DNA from: Bacillus sp. 2205SS5-2
Lineage (GTDB): Bacteria; Bacillota; Bacilli; Bacillales; Bacillaceae_K
DNA: 64,000 bases
Assembly: GCF_037024155.1 (NCBI RefSeq)
Contig: NZ_JAYKTS010000003.1
Location: forward strand, 124,001 to 188,000
Reading direction: 5' to 3'
The notes beneath the pieces were generated by a model. The model worked only from the letters and a program-made list of their open reading frames with translations. It had not been told where the DNA came from and ran no database searches. Each line of letters starts with the position of its first letter. Within the stretch, counting starts at the first letter, position 1. The position numbers and the translations under genes were made by a program. Below, in pieces: positions 1-7,337 of the stretch.

Positions 1-34
1 TTCAAAGAAAAAAGCCATGAATAGGAGTGTATTT

Positions 35-733
35 ATGAAAAAGTTATTCTCAATTTTGATTCTGTTATTAGCTTTAATGGGAACTGCTTCTCAAGTCTCT
101 GCAAGCAGTTTCACTGAAGATCAGCAAAAGGCTATCGATTTAATCGGAAAAACCAATCAAGAAATCAAGGTGAAAATTGAAGAAGCCGCAGAGAAAGCAG
201 ATAAGCTTCAAGCCGAATACCTTGCGGACATTCTTAAGTTAGAAGAAGGAAAAAAAGCGACCAAGTTAAAGGAAGAAAGAGAAAAAATCCTTGCTGAACT
301 AGACGAAAATGCATCTGATGAGAGTAAAGTAGATAAATTACATAAAAAACTAGCAGAAATTGAAAGTGATATTGAAAAAGAGCAAGAGAGAACGAGTGAA
401 AAAGTTAAAAAGATTCAAAAAGAACTAAGTGATTTGACAGTTGAATTGGCAGCGGAAAATGAAAAAGATTATGAAAAAACAACTAAAAAAATCGATAATT
501 TAAAAGACAAACTGAAAAAAGTGTCCTCTTATCACGAAGAGATAACGAATAAATATACAGAAGATCTAGAAAAAATAATCAGCAAAGTATATGATGAGAC
601 CCTTGAAATGTCATTAGAAACTATTGAAGAAGCGGCAGAAGCAGGCGTAATAGCCGAATGTAGTTGGACGCTTGTGCGGTTTGCCGATCGATGGGTATGG
701 ATTGATCCGATTAAAATTGTAGGAGAAAACTAG
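35..733 (+). CDS. Secreted coiled-coil protein, function unknown
   Basis: The product is about 232 residues. An N-terminal signal peptide (MKKLFSILILLLALMGTASQ, cleavage probably after VSA) is followed by a long, highly charged Lys/Glu-rich helical region of roughly 170 residues with heptad-like spacing, so an exported coiled-coil protein is likely. The last 30 residues are different (tryptophan-rich, RFADRWVWIDPI) and may form a small terminal module. I chose the ATG at 35 because AGGAGTG lies 6 bases upstream; an ATG at 17 has no such site. A strong hairpin terminator follows at 775-806. I recognise no specific family; a wall-associated or spore-associated role is only a guess. Confidence 0.75.
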   Translation: MKKLFSILILLLALMGTASQVSASSFTEDQQKAIDLIGKTNQEIKVKIEEAAEKADKLQAEYLADILKLEEGKKATKLKEEREKILAELDENASDESKVDKLHKKLAEIESDIEKEQERTSEKVKKIQKELSDLTVELAAENEKDYEKTTKKIDNLKDKLKKVSSYHEEITNKYTEDLEKIISKVYDETLEMSLETIEEAAEAGVIAECSWTLVRFADRWVWIDPIKIVGEN

Positions 734-774
734 TCTCATTATGATATTATGAATCCATATTGATAAAGTTTATT

Positions 775-806
775 AACAAGTATTTGAAATTGAAATACTT
801 GTTTTT
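775..806 (+). terminator. Rho-independent terminator after the coiled-coil gene
   Basis: AACAAGTATTT and AAATACTTGTT form an 11-bp perfect stem around a short loop and are followed by a T-run (TTTTTC). It lies about 40 bases after the stop codon of the first gene and just before the next ribosome binding site. Confidence 0.85.
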
Positions 807-829
807 CTTAGTAAAATGAGGTGATCAAG

Positions 830-1741
830 ATGGAAGGATTCAAAATCGGGAAAAAGGGCTCTGTTCTTGAAAAAGTTCAATATAATCAGAACGAAATGAG
901 TCTATTGGCAGATGGAGATGGCACAGAGGTTTTATTTCAAACCATAAAAAAGGATCGCTTATTTTATATTTATCCATCTGAAAACTTGGAAGTGATGGAA
1001 TTTTATTTAATTTTGTCGGGAGAAGTCGAGTGTGAATTAAATAAGGAAAAAGTTAGATTAGGACCTCAGGACTATTTTTCTGCAAAAGGGCTTAAAGAAC
1101 CGATCCATTTCACAACATTAACAGATTTAAAGTTATTGTGGGTAGTAACTGAACCAACATTTTCTACAGTAAGCAAAGAAAGGTCTACTTTAATGGAAGT
1201 AGTAAAACAAGTCGAATTAAAAGATCGATATACTTATATGCACAGCGATCGGGTTGCGAATCACGCTTTTAAAATTGCTAAGAAAATGAACTTAGATATG
1301 TTAAGGTTGGATAAGATAAACACCGCTTGTTTTTTACACGACATTGGAAAAATTCATGTTCCAGAGGAAATATTAAATAAACCTAGTAGATTAACAGATG
1401 AAGAGTTTGCAATCATAAAAAAACATCCTATCGACGGCGCAGAGATGATTAAAGGGACGTATTATGAGGAACTTGTCCCAATCATTGAACAGCACCATGA
1501 ACGATTAAATGGCAGTGGGTATCCTTATGGGCTAAAAGGGGACGAAATTCTTTTAGAAGCTAGAATTGTTGCCGTAAGCGACACGTTTGATGCGATGACA
1601 GAGGACCGAGCCTATCGGAAGGCCTTCACTCCTCAAGTAGCCATGGCTGAGTTGAAAAGTTTATCTGGCTCCCATTACGACACAGAAGTAGTCAATGTTT
1701 TTGAAGGGATTTTAATTGAAGAAGGAGTATTAAGTGGTTGA
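830..1741 (+). CDS. Cupin-like plus HD-GYP domain phosphodiesterase
   Basis: This 303-residue protein has two parts. Residues 1-110 resemble a cupin sensor (ILSGEVECELNKEKVRLGPQDYF). Residues 125-300 form an HD-GYP domain, with the HD pair in FLHDIGKIHVPEEIL, then HHERLNGSGYPYGLKGDEI (the HHE and GYP signature) and VSDTFDAMTEDRAYR. HD-GYP enzymes hydrolyse cyclic di-GMP, or related dinucleotides, using a bimetal site whose ligands are present here. The protein lacks membrane segments and should be cytosolic, with activity probably gated by a ligand of the cupin part; that ligand is unknown. The start at 830 follows GAGGTGATC; the upstream in-frame GTG at 821 overlaps that site. It appears monocistronic. 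Confidence 0.9.
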   Translation: MEGFKIGKKGSVLEKVQYNQNEMSLLADGDGTEVLFQTIKKDRLFYIYPSENLEVMEFYLILSGEVECELNKEKVRLGPQDYFSAKGLKEPIHFTTLTDLKLLWVVTEPTFSTVSKERSTLMEVVKQVELKDRYTYMHSDRVANHAFKIAKKMNLDMLRLDKINTACFLHDIGKIHVPEEILNKPSRLTDEEFAIIKKHPIDGAEMIKGTYYEELVPIIEQHHERLNGSGYPYGLKGDEILLEARIVAVSDTFDAMTEDRAYRKAFTPQVAMAELKSLSGSHYDTEVVNVFEGILIEEGVLSG

Positions 1742-2233
1742 CGTAGTTGAACCTCATTCAAAAAAAGTACAGCAAATTTAAGGTGAATTGATCTTGATAC
1801 GTAGATAAAATCTACATTTGTAAATAATATCAATTTTGAGTGGAATTATTGCCGCCGTTTTGCTTAGAAAAGCTGGAACGCGTTTTCGTTAAATGTCAAT
1901 CGGTAATGTGATGAATACAAACCGACCACAAACAATAAGCGACTCATTCTTCCCCTACCATGAAGTAAGTGGTAGGGATCGTTTTATTTCTGAAATTCAA
2001 AGTCCGATTGTTAGTGGTAACCTTTCGACTATTGGAGAATAATATAATTCAATCTCCACGTAGAAAAAAATTGAGTACTCATTGCGATATAAGGAATAAT
2101 GGATGGAAAGAAAAAACGGTAAAGTTAGTAGATGGTGGAAATACGATTCTTGAAGTTGGATAAAAAAGGATGTAAAAATACTTGCATATGCAATGGTTTG
2201 ATGTTAGGATAGTTATTGAAGGAGGTCATATCC
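1742..2233. other. Gene-poor stretch with possible coding remnant
   Basis: No convincing gene is seen over about 490 bases. Short open stretches on the + strand (for example around 1905-2040, reading SFFPYHEVSGRDRFI) look protein-like but are interrupted by stops and have no ribosome binding site, so they may be remains of a lost gene that I could not identify. The MarR operator-like palindrome lies at the right end. Confidence 0.4.
2182..2193. promoter_or_regulatory. Operator-like palindrome upstream of marR-type gene
   Basis: TTGCATATGCAA is a perfect 12-bp palindrome inside TACTTGCATATGCAA, 41 bases before the TTG start of the MarR-family gene. The same core (TACTTGCATATRCAA) recurs upstream of the downstream Spx paralogue at 2685-2702. 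Autoregulation by the MarR protein is inferred, not shown. Confidence 0.6.
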
Positions 2234-2671
2234 TTGAAAACACATTCTAATTTATCTGATTCAATATGTTTTTTAATTAGTAATACAGGGAAAGCAATCA
2301 TTAATCAAATTGCTAACTCATTTAAAGAGTCGGGTTTTGACGTAACGTATGAACAGTGGACGATATTAACGCAATTATGGGACCAAGATGGCCGAACTCA
2401 AAATGAACTAGCCAATATGACAAGTCGCGACCAAACATGCACTTCTCGCTTGCTGGATAATCTGGTGAAGAGAGGGTATATTACCCGAAATCCAAGTGAA
2501 AACGACCGCAGAATTAAGGAAATCTACTTGACTGTGGATGGACAGAAAATTCGTGAGCGATTAAGCGAGCTTGCACAGCAGACCATTACTCAAGCTACAG
2601 AGGGTATTAGCGAGAAAGAGCTTGCTAGTTGCAAACAAGTGCTAAAAACCATTTCAACGAATTTACAATAA
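2234..2671 (+). CDS. MarR-family transcriptional regulator
   Basis: The product is about 145 residues, the usual MarR length. It has a winged helix with the recognition region NELANMTSRDQTCTSRLLDNLVKRGYI and the wing signature NPSENDRRIKEIYLTVDG. Cysteines occur near the N-terminus (SICFLIS), next to the recognition helix and near the C-terminus, so thiol-based redox sensing of the OhrR kind is possible but unproven. I chose the TTG at 2234 because GAAGGAGG lies 8 bases upstream; the earlier in-frame TTG at 2216 overlaps that site. Near-identical palindromes precede this gene and the next one (an Spx paralogue), suggesting that it controls both. Confidence 0.9.
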   Translation: MKTHSNLSDSICFLISNTGKAIINQIANSFKESGFDVTYEQWTILTQLWDQDGRTQNELANMTSRDQTCTSRLLDNLVKRGYITRNPSENDRRIKEIYLTVDGQKIRERLSELAQQTITQATEGISEKELASCKQVLKTISTNLQ

Positions 2672-2684
2672 TTTTTACAAATAA

Positions 2685-2702
2685 TACTTGCATATACAAG
2701 TA
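2685..2702. promoter_or_regulatory. Operator-like palindrome upstream of the Spx paralogue
   Basis: TACTTGCATATACAAGTA has perfect 6-bp arms (TACTTG/CAAGTA) and lies 33 bases before the Spx start codon. It shares its left 12 bases with the site upstream of the MarR gene, so both are likely bound by the same regulator. Confidence 0.65.
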
Positions 2703-2735
2703 GTGGGATATATTAATAATAATGGAGGGAATAAT

Positions 2736-3131
2736 ATGATTTCATTATATACGGCTCCTAGTTGTGCCTCTTGTCGGAAAGCAAAAGCATGGTTAGATGA
2801 GCAAGAATTGGAATACACAGAAATAAATATTATGAAACAAGAGCTATCTTTAGATGAATTTAAGTCAATCATTCGCATGACGGAGGATGGAACTTCCGAA
2901 ATTATTTCAGAGCGTTCGAAGGCATTTCAAAAACTAAATATGGATATAGAAGACCTTACCTTTACGGGACTCTACGAGCTTGTAAGAAAAGATCCAAGTA
3001 TTTTGAAGCGACCGATTATTGTCGATGAAAAACGTCTTCAAGTTGGATTTAATGATGAAGAAATACGCAGTTTTCTTCCACGAAAAGTAAGAGCCTATCA
3101 AGTACAACGTCTGTTAGAAGAAGCGAATTAA
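2736..3131 (+). CDS. spx: Spx-family global regulator (ArsC-like fold), paralogue
   Basis: The protein has 131 residues, exactly the length of Bacillus Spx, and keeps the redox switch CASC (Cys10/Cys13) in LYTAPSCASCRKAKAWL. It also keeps the characteristic segments MTEDGTSEIISERSKAFQKLN and RPIIVDEKRLQVGFNDEEIRSFLPRKVR. Spx binds the alpha C-terminal domain of RNA polymerase and redirects transcription under disulfide stress; Cys10-Cys13 oxidation activates it. The start follows GGAGGG. The dedicated MarR neighbour and shared operator suggest an inducible, stress-specific paralogue rather than the housekeeping copy; that is inference. The hairpin at 3136-3168 ends the unit. Confidence 0.9.
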   Translation: MISLYTAPSCASCRKAKAWLDEQELEYTEINIMKQELSLDEFKSIIRMTEDGTSEIISERSKAFQKLNMDIEDLTFTGLYELVRKDPSILKRPIIVDEKRLQVGFNDEEIRSFLPRKVRAYQVQRLLEEAN

Positions 3132-3135
3132 TCTA

Positions 3136-3168
3136 GAAGTGCCCTTGTTAAGAGGGTGCTTTTTTTAT
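3136..3168 (+). terminator. Terminator after the Spx gene
   Basis: AGTGCCCTTG and AGAGGGTGCT pair, with some G-U pairs, and a run of seven T follows. The dispersed repeat begins immediately after the T-run. Confidence 0.7.
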
Positions 3169-3445
3169 ACTGTTTTCGCAAAGATTGTGGCTTTTCGTAC
3201 CAGTCTATAAACGTTGATATGGCTTTGTTTCGGACATCATTTAAGAAAAGCGAAAGTGGCTGCCCAGGGACGGCAGGCATCTGGCAGAACACGCAGTGAA
3301 GCCTGCTTCACGTAGTGGGCTGACAAATGCCCGAGTCCCTAGCCACAGTAGCTGGATCCGTCTATCTTTTGATGGAAATCAACAGTGAAATGGAGGATTT
3401 AATCAAAAATCAGATGAAATAACCACAATGTATATGAAAAGAGCC
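3168..3445 (-). repeat. Dispersed inverted-end element, subtype A, carrying one GC-rich module
   Basis: The left end reads CTGTTTTCGCAAAGATTGTGG and the right end GCCACAATG-like followed by GAAAAGAGCC, the two ends of the family seen throughout the window. Between about 3243 and 3360 lies one GC-rich module of type M1 in reverse orientation (AGTGGCT ... AGCCACT hairpin, central GTGAAGC-AG-GCTTCAC). Orientation is opposite to the copies at 23107 and 63797. No reading frame is present. Confidence 0.85.
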
Positions 3446-3837
3446 TTTGGTTAAAAAGATAAGTTTCAGGGCGTATTTTTGTCTTTTTTGAACAAAGTCA
3501 CTGACCAAATGGCAGATTTCATGGACTATGAAATTAAATAGCAACACTGTATTGAATGAGCTTTACTATAAAAATAATAATGAAGGAATTTATATAGGGT
3601 TTTATGTCTTACTTCAGCGAAATAGTTGTATAAATGAATTACGAAAAATATCGACCAATTTTGAATGAACTTTTCTGCCAAAATGCTTTTTTGAAGTTAG
3701 TGATGCAAGAAGTCCATGAGCATTGCCCTAATGTTGGTGGAGGGAGGGAAGATTACTAGGCTTCGATGTAATATTCTCGAGAATTTCTGTTATGATAATA
3801 GTATGATTAAATAGGCAAGGGGAATGGGTGTAAATCG
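3446..3837. other. Intergenic region with degenerate repeat scraps
   Basis: The first half contains weak matches to the dispersed element ends, such as AAATAGCAACACTGTAT near 3536. No gene was recognised. The right end holds the putative promoter and palindrome of the sensor kinase. Confidence 0.5.
3773..3799 (+). promoter_or_regulatory. Palindrome and probable promoter of the sensor kinase gene
   Basis: ATTCTCGAGAAT (3773-3784) is a perfect 12-bp palindrome. TATGATAAT just downstream (about 3791-3799) resembles a sigma-A -10 box, which places the palindrome over the -35 region, a typical repressor position. Confidence 0.45.
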
Positions 3838-4944
3838 ATGAAAGCTTGTGAAAGACTGACTAAATTTTTAGAAGAAAATTCAGAAGAATTTTTACAAAAC
3901 TGGAGAAGCAAAGTAGTTCTTGATGAGAATGACTTATACAAAAATGAAGTAATTCAAAATGGAGTTCAGATGTTTGAGTTAATCAAAAAATCACTACGAT
4001 TTCCATTGAATGAGAGAGGTGTGAAGCTTCTCGCCGACAAAACGGCTCAAGAACGAGTGAACGCCAATGTGAATATTAGTGAATTTGTATACAATATGGG
4101 GATAGGTAAGAGTGAAGTGGTTAAATGGGCTGGTAGATCCGGAATTGAATTGCATGAGTTACAACCGTTATTGGACAATATTAATTCCCTGTTTGACCGA
4201 TTTTCCTATTTCGCTGTTAGGCGTTATACAGAAATCAAAGACAAGCAGCTACAGGATAAAGATTTATTCATCAACCAAACACATAAAGAAAGACTCACTA
4301 TTCTAGGGCAAATGAGCTCGAGTTTTGTGCATGAATTTAGAAATCCGCTAACCTCTATCATTGGCTTTACGAGTCTATTACAAAAAGAATATCCAGATTT
4401 ACCCTATTTAGATATTATGAAGCATGAATTGGATCAATTGAATTATCGAATATCTCAATTTCTCCATGTATCGCGTAAAGAAATAATTGAAAGTAAACAG
4501 GAAAAGGTGAATTTGGGGAGTCTTCTAAGTGAATTAGAGCATTTTTTATTTCCAAGCTTATTAGCTGGAGATGTCCAACTAAATCTATATGTTGAGAGTG
4601 AAATTGATGTTATTAGCAATAAAGGTGAGTTAAGGCAAGTGCTGTTAAACCTGATTGTGAACTCTATTGACGCCCTTCAGGAAAATGAAACGAACCGAAA
4701 CATTGATGTGGAAAGTGAAGTTTCTGGAGATCAGATAATGTTAACGGTATCAAATAATGGACCAAAAATTAAAGAAGAAGAGATTAAGGCAATTTTTGAA
4801 CCGTTTTTTACGACGAAGGATCTAGGCACAGGAATTGGCTTGTATATCTGTAATAAGTTGATTGAGAAACATGGTGGTAAATTAACTTGTCGGTCAACAG
4901 ATGAGAAAACGGATTTTATCATCAGCTTTTTACCTGAAAGCTAA
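3838..4944 (+). CDS. Orphan sensor histidine kinase, cytoplasmic
   Basis: The protein has 368 residues and no membrane segment. Residues 1-140 resemble the N-terminal domain found on Bacillus sporulation-type kinases (HisK_N). The HisKA box is FVHEFRNPLTSIIGF with the phospho-acceptor His165. The ATPase domain shows the N box (LLNLIVNSIDALQ), a G1-like NNGP, and FEPFFTTKDLGTGIGLYICNKL (F and G2 boxes). No response regulator lies nearby, so it may feed the Spo0F/Spo0B phosphorelay, as orphan Bacillus kinases do; this is inference. AAGGGG lies upstream of the ATG. A palindrome overlaps its likely promoter. Confidence 0.88.
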   Translation: MKACERLTKFLEENSEEFLQNWRSKVVLDENDLYKNEVIQNGVQMFELIKKSLRFPLNERGVKLLADKTAQERVNANVNISEFVYNMGIGKSEVVKWAGRSGIELHELQPLLDNINSLFDRFSYFAVRRYTEIKDKQLQDKDLFINQTHKERLTILGQMSSSFVHEFRNPLTSIIGFTSLLQKEYPDLPYLDIMKHELDQLNYRISQFLHVSRKEIIESKQEKVNLGSLLSELEHFLFPSLLAGDVQLNLYVESEIDVISNKGELRQVLLNLIVNSIDALQENETNRNIDVESEVSGDQIMLTVSNNGPKIKEEEIKAIFEPFFTTKDLGTGIGLYICNKLIEKHGGKLTCRSTDEKTDFIISFLPES

Positions 4945-4976
4945 AGTTCGGGCAATTTTTCAGTTAGGTTGCTTTC

Positions 4977-5111
4977 GCAAAAATTGTTGCTTTTCGAACC
5001 AATCTTAACCGTTGATATAGCTTTGTTCGGGGCATCTTTTTGTCTGTTTTTTATGGGTATCAGGTTCCATCTGATATCTGACTAAAGAACCACAAGGTTT
5101 ACGAAAAAGCC
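4977..5111 (-). repeat. Dispersed inverted-end element, degenerate
   Basis: Ends read GGTTGCTTTCGCAAAAATTG and ACGAAAAAGCC. The flanking octamers TTCAGTTA (left) and TTCACATA (right) match at 6 of 8 positions, an eroded target duplication. It is internally shortened. Confidence 0.7.
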
Positions 5112-5227
5112 TTCACATAAAACTGAAATGAAGTTGAGGTGCAAGAAGGAAAGTAGTCCAATGAATGTTTTCTCAATTATTAAAATCTTTACATGCTGAT
5201 TTGAAAAATAGAACTGGATATTCTTGA

Positions 5228-5266
5228 AAAAGGGCTTCTTGAAAATAGTTTCGAGAAGCCCTTTTT
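5228..5266 (-). terminator. Bidirectional-looking terminator
   Basis: AAAGGGCTTCT and AGAAGCCCTTT form an 11-bp stem, with A-runs on the left and T-runs on the right so it can act on either strand. It lies just after the stop codon of the minus-strand VWA-like fragment. Confidence 0.8.
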
Positions 5267-5275
5267 ATATTCCTC

Positions 5276-5704
5276 CTAAGCAACTCTGATGGCCTTCCCA
5301 AAAGGAACTTTCGGTATAAAGTCTTCTGGTACAAGCCAAAAAATCTCATAATTGACTGTTAATTCATCATAAAAATAACCGGTTACATCTGTAATATAAA
5401 ATAGAGAATCAATATTTTCCTGTTCGGCCCATTCCAAAGCTTCCGTATACGAGGACTTACCGTGTTTAAAATACTTTATTGTGGTGAGATCCGTTATAGG
5501 GGTGACGCTCCTCACTTGAAAATCAGCCTCCACAAAAATCGTGTTAGGAATCATTTCGGTAAACAATTTCACTATATTGTTGGTTAACATCATATTGGTT
5601 GGACTCGTAGATGTATCGACAACAAGTGCCACTTTTTTCTTCTGCCGCTCTTTCAATAAATTCAATAAATTTTTTTGCCATTTCACCTCGTACCATCTCC
5701 CCAC
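5276..5704 (-). pseudogene. C-terminal fragment of VWA-like metallopeptidase-type protein
   Basis: The 142-residue frame matches only the C-terminal VWA-like domain of DUF2201-type proteins, which are normally about 400 residues. Visible are a strand ending in a MIDAS-like DTSTSPTN, an FVEAD strand, HGKSSYTEALEWA in place of the usual GGT(D/S) motif, YITDVTGYF, and a closing FWLVPEDFIPKVPFGKAIRV. The metallopeptidase-like N-terminal half is missing: upstream sequence has stops in all minus frames and no recognisable continuation. The start codon is uncertain. I call it a truncated remnant, although expression of the isolated domain cannot be excluded. Confidence 0.55.
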
Positions 5705-6145
5705 TTTTTTTACGCACTCTTATTCTGCTCAGTCATCTAGAAAAAATAAAAGAAACTATTTCCAGAACGTTTATCTAAATACAATGAATCACCAACATAT
5801 AATAATGGATGGTGACGAAAAAATAAATTCCCATCTCTCAAGAATGCTGATTTATATTGGAGAAAGTTTTATTGAATGGATATAGATAAGAAATATATCG
5901 TCCGGATTCAGATGATACAACATGGTAAATGGGGGACAGGTATCAATTTGTTCAATTCATTAGTTTATGATGATTAGATTTCCTAATTACTATTATTTTG
6001 AAAAAATTTTTTTGGGGAAGCGAACGAAATTTCGTTGAAGGAGTTTTGAAGAAAAAGAATTGATATATTAATAAAATATGTCATTTGAGAAAAGTTTAAA
6101 TACCACTTTTTCCTAACTCCTCTTTTTAGAATCTTTTTTGTTATT
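5705..6145. other. Intergenic, nothing recognised
   Basis: AT-rich sequence with many stops in all frames. No gene, clear terminator or repeat end was recognised before the element beginning at 6146. Confidence 0.4.
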
Positions 6146-6302
6146 GGCTACTTTCGAACTTGCGTTGCTATTAAAATAATAAACAGATGATTCTACCTAT
6201 TTTTATCAGTAATTCCATTTTAATGACGAAAAGATGCCCGAAACTTTTACATATCTGATATTCAGACTAATACACAAAACAACAATTTTTGCGAAAAAAG
6301 CC
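6146..6302 (+). repeat. Dispersed inverted-end element with perfect 8-bp target duplication
   Basis: The element begins GGCTACTTTCG and ends GCGAAAAAAGCC (157 bp). It is flanked on both sides by TTGTTATT (6138-6145 and 6303-6310), a perfect 8-bp direct repeat. The internal segment contains GACGAAAAGATGCCCGAAAC, the signature of subtype A. This copy is among the clearest evidence that the family moved by transposition. Confidence 0.85.
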
Positions 6303-6369
6303 TTGTTATTTCAAAATGAATAATATTTGTAAGGAATAGGGGGCGAAAGGTTTTTTCTTTTTGAAAGGC

Positions 6370-6520
6370 TCTTTGTATGAAAAAAGGCATATTTAGGCAT
6401 CGCCAAATTAGTAAGTTTGCCCCAAACATACCGGGTTTATACCGTTATTGGGGTTGAAATTACTTTTTTTCATGATAGGCGGTGGCGGCGTGACGTGAGC
6501 GCTGCCATCGGGTTTTTCGT
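6370..6520 (+). other. Possible structured RNA region, unclassified
   Basis: CCCCAAACATACCGGG with a later TTATTGGGG can form a stem at about 6421-6457, and GGTGGCGGCG ... CGCTGCCATC forms a 10-bp stem with G-U pairs at about 6480-6520, followed by GGGTTTTT. The second hairpin resembles a terminator. No known riboswitch consensus was recognised, and there is no intact gene immediately downstream. Confidence 0.3.
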
Positions 6521-6669
6521 ATACATTGTGGCTATTTCACCTGATTTTTGACTAAATCCTCCATTTCATTGTTGATCTCTATCAAAAACAGACGAAAAGA
6601 TGCCCGGAACAAAGCTATATCACAGATGATTAACTGATACGAAAAGCCACAATCTTTGCGAAAAAAGTC
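6521..6669 (+). repeat. Dispersed inverted-end element, subtype A
   Basis: About 149 bp: TTTTTCGTATACATTGTGGCT at the left, CAGACGAAAAGATGCCCGGAAC inside, and GAAAAGCCACAATC ... GCGAAAAAAGTC at the right. It lacks the first bases of the left end. This is a subtype A copy without any GC-rich module, so it shows the empty site between CAGACG and AAAAGATG. Confidence 0.8.
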
Positions 6670-6860
6670 TTTTGAAATAAACCGTGCATCGCCGCTCAAG
6701 AAATTTGGTTTACCTCCTATAATTGGTTCTCTCGTCTTAATATAAAAAAATTTATTCTTACTCCAAAAACATTAACGAGAAAGAGATGTAAATGCTTACT
6801 AATAATCTGAATAGTCAAAAAACTCAAAAAAACAATGTTGACCTTCCTTTGAGACCGGAG

Positions 6861-6880
6861 TAATATTGTCCACAATATTA
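6861..6880. promoter_or_regulatory. 20-bp palindrome upstream of the ilvE remnant
   Basis: TAATATTGT-CC-ACAATATTA has perfect 9-bp arms around CC. It lies about 150 bases before the ilvE start codon in the former operon leader and looks like a repressor site. It does not resemble the CodY consensus. Confidence 0.45.
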
Positions 6881-7031
6881 AAAAATGAAAGCCAAGATAT
6901 GTAAATGAGTGGACATGAAAACATGTATTTCAAAAGCGGGATTGAACATAAGAACATCGCAACAGTCAATTCAATCTGTTACTGAAAAAGTAGAGATTTT
7001 CTACAAGACAAGCGTGGAAAGGCGGGGGAGC

Positions 7032-7337
7032 ATGAGTGAACAATGGATTTACTTGAACGGGCAATTTGTGAGAAAAGAAGATGCAGTTGTGTCTGTTTAT
7101 GACCACGGTTTTCTGTATGGCGATGGAGTATTCGAAGGGGTTCGGATGTACAGTGGAACAGTTTTTCGCTTAGAAGAGCATATTGATCGCCTGTATGAAT
7201 CGGCCAAATCAATTATGTTAAATATTGAAGTTTCAAAGCAAGAGATGAGTTCCATTGTGGTTGAAACATTGAAAAAAAATCAACTTCAGAATGCGTATAT
7301 ACGGATAGTTGTATCAAGAGGTGTCGGGAATCTTTGA
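7032..7337 (+). pseudogene. ilvE: 5' part of branched-chain aminotransferase ilvE, truncated by deletion
   Basis: From the ATG at 7032 (GGGGGAG upstream) the frame reads [20 protein letters not shown], then [35 protein letters not shown] and [12 protein letters not shown], which is the N-terminal 100 residues of a class IV aminotransferase (normally about 300). The frame then ends because the sequence switches, near 7327-7335, to the middle of leuC. The PLP-binding lysine region (KSLNY motif) is missing, so the product cannot be an active transaminase. The genes expected between ilvE and leuC in Bacillaceae operons (ilvB, ilvH, ilvC, leuA, leuB) are absent. Confidence 0.85.

Noticed and set aside
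1969-2163. 64-codon frame upstream of the MarR gene
   Set aside because: No ribosome binding site and no recognisable family; kept only as possible remnant in the gap description.
6370-6520. T-box or other amino acid leader for the ilv genes
   Set aside because: No T-box bulge sequence or specifier loop could be found, the stems do not match a known riboswitch, and a mobile element separates it from ilvE.
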